A stretch of DNA of 23,061 bases from a virus. The translations under genes and the position numbers were made by a program. The stretch lies in IMG/VR virus record IMGVR_UViG_3300035206_000570, positions 1 to 23,061 of that record. One strand, written 5' to 3'. Below the pieces are notes generated by a model that had not been told where the DNA came from, did no database searches, and was given only the letters and a program-made list of their open reading frames with translations. This document shows, one piece after another, positions 1-6,165 of this stretch (within the stretch, counting starts at the first letter, position 1; every line of letters starts with the position of its first letter).

Positions 1-2
1 AC

Positions 3-536
3 ACCGACCCGGCCAGCTTCCTGCACTTCCGCAAGGCCGACTCCTACGACGGCCAGCCGCTCGTCAGCCAGTTCAGCCCGGGCGGCGACCCGAAGGAGCT
101 GGAGGAGACGCTGTCGAACATGGTGGCCCGCGTCGCCCAAGACGCTGGGGTGCCACCGTCCGACGTGCAACGCCTGGGCGGCACAGCCCGGTCTGGCGTC
201 GCGATCTCGCTCACCAACGAGGGCAAGCGCGCCGCACAGCGCCGGTTCGCCGCCACCTTCCGCGACGGTGACGAGCGCCTGGTTGCGCTGGCCGCGGCGT
301 TCCGCAACCGCGTCATCGGCGGCGATCTGCCCGAGGGTGGGTACACCGTCGCCCACGCCCGCATCCCACTGTCGCCCGACGAGCTGAAGTCCCGCCGCGA
401 TCACGTTCGCGAGCTGGTCGCCGACGGCCTGATGACCCGCGTGCAAGCCATGCTCGAGATCAACCCCGGCATGAGTATCGAGGAGGCCCGGCAGGAGCTG
501 GCCACCATCGACGCAGAGCGCACACTCGCTCGCTGA
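3..536 (+). CDS. Portal protein, C-terminal part (gene starts upstream of window)
   Basis: Only the last 177 codons are present; the reading frame is open from the first full codon, so the gene begins outside the window. The portal is the dodecameric ring at the capsid vertex through which DNA enters and leaves. The visible part holds a stretch typical of phage portals: a Leu-Gly-Gly-Thr-Ala-Arg-Ser-Gly-Val-Ala segment followed by a basic, Glu/Arg-rich long helix (EGKRAAQRRF) and a helical C-terminus that ends in an EEARQELA-like tail. Position immediately before a scaffold and a major capsid gene is the standard place for a portal. The assignment rests on motif resemblance plus gene order; a fused minor head domain upstream cannot be excluded. 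Confidence 0.75.
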   Translation, partial: TDPASFLHFRKADSYDGQPLVSQFSPGGDPKELEETLSNMVARVAQDAGVPPSDVQRLGGTARSGVAISLTNEGKRAAQRRFAATFRDGDERLVALAAAFRNRVIGGDLPEGGYTVAHARIPLSPDELKSRRDHVRELVADGLMTRVQAMLEINPGMSIEEARQELATIDAERTLAR

Positions 537-563
537 TCACCCGTCCCACCACCAGAGGCCCCT

Positions 564-1283
564 ATGACGGACCCCACCCAGACCCTGCCCGCCACTCCTC
601 CCGCAACCCCGCCCGCTGGGGGCGCCTCCGCCCCCCAGACCATCCCCTACGATCGCTTCCGCAGCGTCGTTGCGGAGAAGAACTCCCTGACCGCACAACT
701 CGCCCAGATGGAGGCGCAGCTCACCGCGGCGCAGCAGCGCGGAGCCACCGTGGACACGCTGTCCCAGCAGCTCCAGCAAGCCACCACCCGCGCCACCGCC
801 GCCGAGGGCCGCTTCGACACCTACACGCAGATCGCGGGTGCCACGGGGATCACCGACAACGGCGTCGTCAGCGCCATCGAGCAGGCGTACCAGGGGATCC
901 CCGAGCAGGGCCGCCCCGAGCGCGACGCATGGATCGCGGGGCTCCGCGCCGACCCCACCTCCGCCCCCGCGCTGCTCCGGCCGCATTTCACGCAGATGGG
1001 CGCGATCCATTCGCCGCCGGCCAACCAGCCCCCCGCCCAGCGGCAACCTCCAGCGCAGCAGCGCCAGCCGGCCGCCCAGTTCCCGCCCACGAACCAAGGC
1101 GCGATCCAGCACCAGCACGCGCAGCAGGCGCTCACGCCGGAGGTGTTGGCGAACATGACCCACCAGCAGTTCCTGGATGCGGTACCGGCCATCGACGCCC
1201 GGTATCCGGGGCTGGGCCTCACGCGGAACCCGCTGATCCTGCAGGAGCTGCAGCAGCGGGCCGGCGGCGGAACGTCTGGTTGA
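564..1283 (+). CDS. Capsid scaffolding protein
   Basis: A 239-residue protein. Scaffolds direct procapsid assembly inside the capsid shell and are later removed. The N-terminus is a Pro/Thr/Ala-rich disordered tail, followed by a PYDRFRSVVAEKN segment that is typical of phage scaffolds, then a Gln/Ala-rich coiled coil (about residues 37-85). A Gln/Pro-rich low-complexity region covers about residues 150-190. The short C-terminal segment may be the coat-binding end. There are no Cys residues and no transmembrane segment. It lies between portal and major capsid, as scaffolds do. The start follows an AGAGG-type ribosome site. No protease motif is visible, so this is a scaffold and not a protease-scaffold fusion. 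Confidence 0.8.
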   Translation: MTDPTQTLPATPPATPPAGGASAPQTIPYDRFRSVVAEKNSLTAQLAQMEAQLTAAQQRGATVDTLSQQLQQATTRATAAEGRFDTYTQIAGATGITDNGVVSAIEQAYQGIPEQGRPERDAWIAGLRADPTSAPALLRPHFTQMGAIHSPPANQPPAQRQPPAQQRQPAAQFPPTNQGAIQHQHAQQALTPEVLANMTHQQFLDAVPAIDARYPGLGLTRNPLILQELQQRAGGGTSG

Positions 1284-1335
1284 CACCTGTCAGCGAGGGA
1301 GATAGCCTCAGTTCATAGCCACGGGTCGCCCCCGT

Positions 1336-1365
1336 AAAACGCGAATGGCTTCACGCACGCGTTTT
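1336..1365 (+). terminator. Intercistronic hairpin ahead of the major capsid gene
   Basis: AAAACGCG and CGCGTTTT form a perfect 8-bp inverted repeat around a 14-nt loop, ending in a run of four T. It sits in the only sizeable gap (98 bp) between scaffold and capsid genes. It could be a weak rho-independent terminator, an RNA-processing site or a 5' stabilising stem for the abundant capsid mRNA. The stem is half A:T, so strong termination is unlikely. Confidence 0.4.
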
Positions 1366-1381
1366 CATCGGAGCACCCGCT

Positions 1382-2335
1382 ATGGCTAATGAGCTGTACT
1401 CCACCACCGATCCGGGGCCGGCAGACCTCATCAGCGCCAGCGTCATTGCACGCCGCGTCGCGCTGCTCGGTCTGGCCTCCCGCTACAGCCTGCGCAACCA
1501 CCCCAGCCTGGTCCGCATCGGCGACGACATCGTCGGCATGACCCTGGCCGGTAGCCTCACCGGCGCCGTGGTGGACCTCGACGGCGCCGACATCATGTCG
1601 TCCGTCGCCGAGAACGCTTCGATCAGCAACACCGCGCTGACGACCGCGACCTACACCGTGTCGCCCGCCGACTACGGGCTGTCGCGCGAGGTCTCCGACG
1701 TCTCCCGCCGCCGCGACCCCACCGGCATCCTGAACCCGATGCGACTGGGCCAGGACGGCGTGATGAGCGCCGCGATGACGCTGACGAACCTGCTGGCGCA
1801 GGAGATCGACGGCGGCACGCAGGTGGGATCCACCGGCGTCGACATGACCCATGACACCTTCCTGGCGGCGCAGTTCGCGCTGGAGCAGGCGCTGGTGCCG
1901 GGGCCGTACATGTGCACCCTGAAGCCGAAACAATTCACCGACTGGCAAAGCGACCTCGAGGGCCGGAGCGGCCTGACCCAGTGGCGGCCGTCGTCTGTGC
2001 AGATGCAGCAGCTCCGCGGCGAGGGGATGAAGGGCTCCTACAACGGGATCGACGTCGCGACGTCGAACCAGGTGCAGGGCCTCAACGCCAACGCCGACTG
2101 GGGCGGCGGCATGTGGGGCTACGGCGCCCTCGGCTACCAGGAGGAGCCCCAGGCCCCCGCCGTGCGCTCACAGTTCGTGCTGCTCGACATCCCTGGAGCG
2201 TCCGGCCGGGTCGTGATCCGCGTCGCCGAGACCCGCGACGAGAAGGGCCGGCTGACCGCGATCGTCTCCCACTACAGCGTGGGCACGGTCACCATTGAGG
2301 GTGACCGGCTCCGCACCATCGTCTCTGCCCAGTAG
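1382..2335 (+). CDS. Major capsid protein (HK97-fold type, inferred)
   Basis: A 317-residue protein in the canonical place after the scaffold. The N-terminus has an Asp-Pro/Ala-Asp-Leu helix followed by a loop and a GDDIVGMTLAGSLTG segment, which is how many P22/N4-type and related HK97-fold coat proteins begin. A long central helix (about residues 115-145) is followed by a tyrosine/proline-rich region and a C-terminal β-rich segment ending in VVIRVAETRDEKGRLTAI. No N-terminal prohead-protease delta domain is obvious, consistent with a separate scaffold. A GGAG ribosome site lies 9 nt before the ATG. The fold assignment is inference from position and general pattern; the role as coat protein is well supported by context. 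Confidence 0.82.
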   Translation: MANELYSTTDPGPADLISASVIARRVALLGLASRYSLRNHPSLVRIGDDIVGMTLAGSLTGAVVDLDGADIMSSVAENASISNTALTTATYTVSPADYGLSREVSDVSRRRDPTGILNPMRLGQDGVMSAAMTLTNLLAQEIDGGTQVGSTGVDMTHDTFLAAQFALEQALVPGPYMCTLKPKQFTDWQSDLEGRSGLTQWRPSSVQMQQLRGEGMKGSYNGIDVATSNQVQGLNANADWGGGMWGYGALGYQEEPQAPAVRSQFVLLDIPGASGRVVIRVAETRDEKGRLTAIVSHYSVGTVTIEGDRLRTIVSAQ

Positions 2336-2370
2336 CGGAGGCTGATTCACCCGCATCGGAGGCCCCGACG

Positions 2371-3084
2371 ATGCCCAGCACCCTGCCCGCCAGCGACCCC
2401 GCTTCCCCGCCGCGCCACACACCGGCCGTCCCTGCGGGAGGCGAAGAGCCCGTCGTCCACAAGCAGATCCAGCGCGACCTGCACCGGTACCCGCCGAAGT
2501 GCGACTTCACGCTGCTGGCTAACCCCACCTCGTGGGACATTTTCCTCACCGAGGACGGTCCGGAGATTCTGCCGGCGCTTCGGACCCTGGCCCACCAGCC
2601 CGGAGTCGGCGGCGTACACCAGGTGCGAGACGCTGAGACCAGGGCGATCTACGGCGACCCCGATGGAGCGATCTCCCACGCCCGCAAGCAGGGCTGGGTG
2701 GTAGTGCCGCGGACCATCCAGGTGATCGCGTTCGGCGATACCTTCACCGGGTACGTCCACAGCTACGTCGGCCAGAAGGGCCGCATCCACCTGATGCGGT
2801 GGTGCCGGCTGTTCAAGGTCGGCACTGGATCCCAGGTGACCCGCGATGGCGAGGGCTATCACGCGTTCCTGCGTCGCGTCCGCGACGAGATCCTGGGCGC
2901 CCCGCACCCCGGTATCGTGGCCGGCCTCCAGTCCAAGCTGCGCCGGTTGCACGCCAAGCGCGCAGCCCGCGGCAGGAACGACCCGGCCGCCGAGCGCGAC
3001 GCCGAGATGCTCGCGTCGAAGCTCGACGCCTTCAACCGCAGGGCTCGCCCCCGGCAGCCCGCCGCTGAGCCCGAGGAGGGCTGA
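2371..3084 (+). CDS. Head-region protein of unknown function
   Basis: A 237-residue protein not recognised from sequence. It starts with a Pro-rich disordered stretch (about 25 residues), then a compact mixed domain containing two conserved-looking aromatic/Gly segments (YVHSYVGQKGRIHLMRW). The C-terminal third is a strongly basic helix (LQSKLRRLHAKRAARGRND). The basic tail could bind DNA or the capsid interior, which is inference. Location between the major capsid and the connector gene suggests a head-completion, decoration or structural role. The start is preceded by GGAGGCC. The downstream 31-codon gene begins 2 nt after its stop codon. Confidence 0.7.
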   Translation: MPSTLPASDPASPPRHTPAVPAGGEEPVVHKQIQRDLHRYPPKCDFTLLANPTSWDIFLTEDGPEILPALRTLAHQPGVGGVHQVRDAETRAIYGDPDGAISHARKQGWVVVPRTIQVIAFGDTFTGYVHSYVGQKGRIHLMRWCRLFKVGTGSQVTRDGEGYHAFLRRVRDEILGAPHPGIVAGLQSKLRRLHAKRAARGRNDPAAERDAEMLASKLDAFNRRARPRQPAAEPEEG

Positions 3085-3086
3085 CC

Positions 3087-3182
3087 ATGTCCGCACCCAT
3101 CAAGATCGACCAGGCCGCCGTCGACGCGCGCCTCGATGCCCTCTTCCCTGAGAGGGTCGAGATCAAGCCGACGGCGGCCTGA
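3087..3182 (+). CDS. 31-aa micro-gene in the head operon
   Basis: A short frame, MSAPIKIDQAAVDARLDAL at its start, that ends in a basic/Ala tail. It carries one of the strongest ribosome sites of the area (GAGGAGG, 7 nt before ATG) and fits the operon exactly: 2 nt after the previous stop and 1 nt before the next ATG. The predicted product is one amphipathic helix. Function is unknown; it may be a small structural or coupling peptide. Confidence 0.5.
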   Translation: MSAPIKIDQAAVDARLDALFPERVEIKPTAA

Positions 3183-3183
3183 G

Positions 3184-3363
3184 ATGGGCGAGATCCGAGG
3201 CGTACGCCGGACGGTGGACCGGATGATCCGGCAGGAGATGAAGGGCCGGCCCGCGTGCGACCTGCCGCGCGTGAAGCGTGAGGTGCGGGCGATCGCCCGC
3301 GACTACGAGCGCCGCGTGCGGAGCGGGCAGGAGCCCCCGCCGCCGCTGGCCAACCAGGGCTGA
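3184..3363 (+). CDS. Small basic protein, unknown function
   Basis: A 59-residue, arginine-rich protein, mostly two amphipathic helices (VRRTVDRMIRQEMKG and VKREVRAIARDYERRVRSG) followed by a Pro-rich tail. A further in-frame ATG lies 48 nt upstream but is inside the preceding 31-codon gene; the ATG used here directly follows that gene's stop and is the more economical start. No family was recognised. Position between capsid and connector genes suggests a virion or assembly accessory. Confidence 0.6.
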   Translation: MGEIRGVRRTVDRMIRQEMKGRPACDLPRVKREVRAIARDYERRVRSGQEPPPPLANQG

Positions 3364-3366
3364 TCT

Positions 3367-4143
3367 ATGTCGGGAGCGGACACCACGCACTACACGGCCC
3401 GGTTCCTCATGCCGGACCTGCTGGAGCGAGCACGCGCCAACGCGCTGCGGTGCCCGATCTACAACGCGGGCGCCGTGGTCGCTCCCGACGCCGACGGCAC
3501 GATCACCATCTACGACGCGTCAAAAACGGCCATCGTCGACGCTCAGCCGGCGCCACTCGTCGGCGGCATCGCCAGCTACACCGTTCCCTCTGCCACCCTC
3601 CCGGCGACGATGAGCCTGGGCCTGGGCTGGCGGATGGAGTGGAGCCTGACGATCGCCGGGACGCCGCGGGTGTTCCCCAACGATGCCGCCCTGGTCCGCG
3701 AGCGACTGTACCCGGTGGTCACCGACGCCGACCTGTTCCGGCGGCACCCGGACCTGGACCCGGCGGCCAGCGCCGCGCTGGTGAGCAGCGGCACGAACTA
3801 CCAAGATTTCCTTGACGAGTCGTGGGCCTGGATTCAGAGCCGCCTCCTGGAGTTGGAGAACCGCCCAAACCTGGTCATGTCGCCCAGCTCGTTCCGCGAG
3901 GTCCACCTACTCAGGGCGCTCGAACTGGTGTTTCGACACTTCAGCACCACCGCTGGCGACGGGACGTGGGAGGGACTGGCAGACAGCTACGAGAACCAGG
4001 TGGGCAGCGCCTGGGGCCGCCTGAACTTCATCTACGACAGCGACGACTCAGGGCAGGCCGACAACGCACAGCGGCGGCGACCGGCGCGGCGCACCACGAT
4101 GCTCTGCCGCCGCGGTGAGCAGGCGGATCGATGGCCGCACTGA
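3367..4143 (+). CDS. Putative head-tail connector / structural protein
   Basis: A 258-residue protein. The first half is β-rich (GTITIYDASKTAIV followed by a short sandwich-like segment); the second half is helical, with a DLFRRHPDLDPAASAAL segment that resembles gp6-like head-tail adaptors, which typically contain short helical bundles. The C-terminus is unusually basic (QRRRPARRTT) and overlaps the next gene by 13 nt. Gene order (capsid, this gene, tail terminator, tail tube) fits a connector or adaptor. The exact role is inferred from order and fold impression, not from a decisive motif; a neck or minor structural protein is an alternative. Confidence 0.6.
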   Translation: MSGADTTHYTARFLMPDLLERARANALRCPIYNAGAVVAPDADGTITIYDASKTAIVDAQPAPLVGGIASYTVPSATLPATMSLGLGWRMEWSLTIAGTPRVFPNDAALVRERLYPVVTDADLFRRHPDLDPAASAALVSSGTNYQDFLDESWAWIQSRLLELENRPNLVMSPSSFREVHLLRALELVFRHFSTTAGDGTWEGLADSYENQVGSAWGRLNFIYDSDDSGQADNAQRRRPARRTTMLCRRGEQADRWPH

Positions 4144-4565
4144 GGCAGTCCGAGGTTCGGCAGCGCGCTGCCGCTGCGGTGGCCGGGGCGCTCTCTGACG
4201 CCACGGAGTCACCGATCGGGTACGAACGCCTCGCGGCCACCCCCAACCGGTTCGCCCACCGCGCGTTCGCGGTGCAGGTGCGATCGGCAGCGTCGGCGGG
4301 CGGTCGGCAGCGACTGACGGAGGGCGCCTTCATCGCCTGGAATCTCGCGGTCCTGATGCTCAACCGGAGCCGCCCGAAAGACCAGATCGCATCCTACGAC
4401 GAGACCCTCGACGATCGAGAGACCGTGGTGCAGGCGGTCTTCGGGATGTCACTCGTTGATCTCAACCTGTCCCTCACCGAGATGCGATCCCCCGTCGAGA
4501 TCGCCGACGGGTGGCTGGGCACCGAGACCGTCTTCCGCATCCAGCACCACATCGCTCTTCAGTAG
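4131..4565 (+). CDS. Putative tail terminator / tail completion protein
   Basis: A 144-residue protein directly upstream of the tail tube gene. Tail terminators form the hexameric ring that ends tail-tube polymerisation and joins tail to head. The chain has an N-terminal helix, a central αβ region with FAVQVRSAASAG, and a C-terminal strand ending TVFRIQHHIAL, a frequent way for this class to end. It begins inside the end of the connector gene (13-nt overlap), indicating co-translation. Assignment rests on size, position and end pattern. A minor capsid or neck protein is possible. Confidence 0.6.
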   Translation: MAALRQSEVRQRAAAAVAGALSDATESPIGYERLAATPNRFAHRAFAVQVRSAASAGGRQRLTEGAFIAWNLAVLMLNRSRPKDQIASYDETLDDRETVVQAVFGMSLVDLNLSLTEMRSPVEIADGWLGTETVFRIQHHIALQ

Positions 4566-4574
4566 GAGTCCACC

Positions 4575-5072
4575 ATGGCTATCTCCAACGTCCCCAAAAA
4601 TTTCCGCGACGGCACCCTCCTCATTGAGGACGGGACGGGCACGCCCATCGCTGTCACCGTCCAGTACGAGGCCGGGGACTTCTCCGGCTCCGGCTTCCGG
4701 GAGGGGCAGACGGCGGTGGAGATGATCCTCGACCGAGGATCATTCCACGCGGCCCGGAAGACCAACTTCGAGCCGCCCACGTTCGGCTTCACCGCGAACT
4801 TCACCGACCTGAGCGACGGCACCGAAAAAACCCTGTTCGACGCCATCAACAAGACCGGCGCGTTCGCTGGGGGCGTCTCGACGCTGGGCGCGAACGCTGA
4901 GGTATGGGCGCTGAAGTTCACGTGGACCATCGCCGGCATCATCCACGGCGACGCCGCTGACCATTCGCTGGTCCTTGAGAACTGCGTCTGCTCCATCGAC
5001 ATCGCGGAGGGATCTCCTAACAACACCTTCTCGATCTCGGGAACCACCTTTGGCGACGTGACCCCCGGCTGA
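4575..5072 (+). CDS. Major tail tube protein
   Basis: A 165-residue, β-rich, Gly/Thr/Asp-rich protein with the composition of phage tail tube subunits. It has an early GTPIAVTVQYEAGDFS strand pair, a central long loop, and a DHSLVLENCVCSIDIAEG region leading to a final β-strand. Tail tube subunits polymerise as stacked hexamers around the tape measure. It lies just before the frameshifted tail assembly chaperone, which is the diagnostic position. The start carries the AGGAG-TCCACC-ATGGCT initiation region that recurs at two other virion genes here. Confidence 0.82.
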   Translation: MAISNVPKNFRDGTLLIEDGTGTPIAVTVQYEAGDFSGSGFREGQTAVEMILDRGSFHAARKTNFEPPTFGFTANFTDLSDGTEKTLFDAINKTGAFAGGVSTLGANAEVWALKFTWTIAGIIHGDAADHSLVLENCVCSIDIAEGSPNNTFSISGTTFGDVTPG

Positions 5073-5099
5073 TCCATCACCCCATGACGAGGCCCCCTC

Positions 5100-5495
5100 A
5101 TGGAATCCACCACAGTCACACTCGGCGGTAGGCTGGTCCAACTCCAGCCGCCCCCCTTCGACCACCGCGCGGACATCGCGCTGACTCTGGCAGAAGCGCA
5201 GGGCAGGGGCGACAACCTCGCCGCCTACGCTCGCATCGGCTGGGCCGCCCTTGGACTCTGCCTTCCGGAGAGCTGCCAACCCAAGGCTCGCTACGCCGGC
5301 AATCCCGAGAGGCTGGGGGCCTACGCGGCGACGGTCTACCGCGAGCTCCGCGGTCGAGGCTGGACCCACAACGAGATCCAGGCCGCCTGCCGCGACGCCT
5401 GCAACGCCATCGTCGATGATGTCCTCCTCCCCTCCGCAGAGGCCTCGACACGCGAGGATTTTTCCGGAGCCCTGGGGGGGCCAACGACCTCGTAG
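5100..5495 (+). CDS. Tail assembly chaperone, unshifted (G-like) product
   Basis: A 131-residue helical protein located between tail tube and tape measure, the invariable position of tail assembly chaperones (lambda gpG). It binds the tape measure and recruits tail tube subunits. The N-terminus is a short β-hairpin (TTVTLGGRLVQLQPP), then helices through RELRGRGWTHNEIQAACRDA. The zero-frame stop is a TAG 12 nt after a G7 run; a -1 slip at that run bypasses it and adds 83 residues (see the fusion entry). A GAGGCCCCCTC leader precedes the start. Confidence 0.82.
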   Translation: MESTTVTLGGRLVQLQPPPFDHRADIALTLAEAQGRGDNLAAYARIGWAALGLCLPESCQPKARYAGNPERLGAYAATVYRELRGRGWTHNEIQAACRDACNAIVDDVLLPSAEASTREDFSGALGGPTTS

Positions 5496-5731
5496 CCCTC
5501 CACCTCTCCCTCACCTACGGCGACCACCCTCGCTGGTTCCACAACCTCACCCGCCGGGAGCGAATCGACGTGTTGGCCTATGCCCATATCCGCGGCCTGT
5601 TCACCGTGACGGGTGAGGAACGCCATGGCCCACCGGCCGCGGCGCCAGCCCCGACCGCGCCGCTCAAGCGTCAGGTCAAGGGCACCGCCGCAGGACGGAA
5701 CTGGTTCGCCAGCCTGCCGGGGGTGACATGA
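5100..5731 (+). CDS. Tail assembly chaperone, -1 frameshift (GT-like) fusion product
   Basis: At the heptamer G GGG GGG (5474-5480) the zero frame reads GGG GGG. Slipping back one base continues at GCC AAC GAC and stays open for 83 codons to a TGA that overlaps the next gene's ATG. The fusion is 210 residues. The added part (ANDLVALHLSLTYGDHPRWF, then NLTRRERIDVLAYAHIRGLF) has the look of a T-domain: aromatic/basic, helical, with a proline-rich tail. Lambda-type phages make the same two products at a fixed ratio. The +1 frame is open too, but reads as an out-of-frame shadow with low-complexity composition. Confidence 0.8.
5474..5480 (+). promoter_or_regulatory. -1 programmed ribosomal frameshift slippery site (G7)
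   Basis: G GGG GGG in the zero frame matches the X XXY YYZ rule for -1 slippage, and both tRNAs can re-pair perfectly. It lies 12 nt before the zero-frame TAG. The -1 frame is open for 83 codons with phage T-domain character. No clear downstream stimulatory stem was established by eye. Confidence 0.8.
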
Positions 5732-6165
5732 TGGCCATCAAGGTGGGCAAGGGGCGCTCCGAGGTGACCATCACCGGACCGCTGGCCGACGGCCTGGAGC
5801 GGGAGATCCGGAGCCTGCTGGGACCGCTGGCCGATCGCATGGACGCCGAGGCCTCACGCATCCTCAACCAGGAGATCCGCCCGAACTGGCCGGTGAAGTC
5901 TGGCGACTCCCTGCGCGCATGGAAACAGACCCTGCGGGTGCACCCGGGGACGTTCGTTGTGGAGGCGGTGCTCCACAACCCGCTCCGGCGCACCCGACAC
6001 ATCAAGAGCAAGAAGATCGGGAAGAATAGCCTCTACGCCGGGGGCCGCTACCGCTCGCCACTGCAGGTCCACGCGCGAGAGCCGGTGAAGGCCGCCCGCA
6101 AGCTGCTGAAGAAGGAATTGCCCACGCTCCTCGCCCAGCATCTGCAGGAGGCGGTCGATGGCTGA
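5728..6165 (+). CDS. HK97 gp10-like neck/tail protein
   Basis: A 145-residue protein. The order helix, NWPVKSGDSLRAWKQTLRV, β-strands with HNPLRRTRHI, then a basic C-terminal helix (VKAARKLLKKELPTLLAQHL) matches the HK97 gp10 / minor capsid family. That family shows a central P-x-x-S/T-G-x-L-R motif, here PVKSGDSLR. Such proteins act at the head-tail joining stage. It is somewhat unusual to find it after the tail chaperone rather than before the tail tube. The start overlaps the stop of the frameshifted chaperone by 3 nt (ATGA), and its end overlaps the tape measure gene by 8 nt. Confidence 0.62.
   Translation: MMAIKVGKGRSEVTITGPLADGLEREIRSLLGPLADRMDAEASRILNQEIRPNWPVKSGDSLRAWKQTLRVHPGTFVVEAVLHNPLRRTRHIKSKKIGKNSLYAGGRYRSPLQVHAREPVKAARKLLKKELPTLLAQHLQEAVDG

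Noticed and set aside
4563-4580. CCACCATGG at gene starts resembling a eukaryotic Kozak context
   Set aside because: It follows AGGAG at normal Shine-Dalgarno spacing; the gene set is a bacteriophage late operon, so the resemblance is accidental.
4559-5215. 218-codon minus-strand frame across the tail tube gene
   Set aside because: Covers the tail tube and the gap behind it in antisense; no ribosome site, no family.
5251-5616. Plus-strand +1 frame continuing past the tail chaperone stop
   Set aside because: It is open but Pro/Arg/Ser-biased; the -1 frame has the expected T-domain-like sequence and ends in coupling with the next gene.
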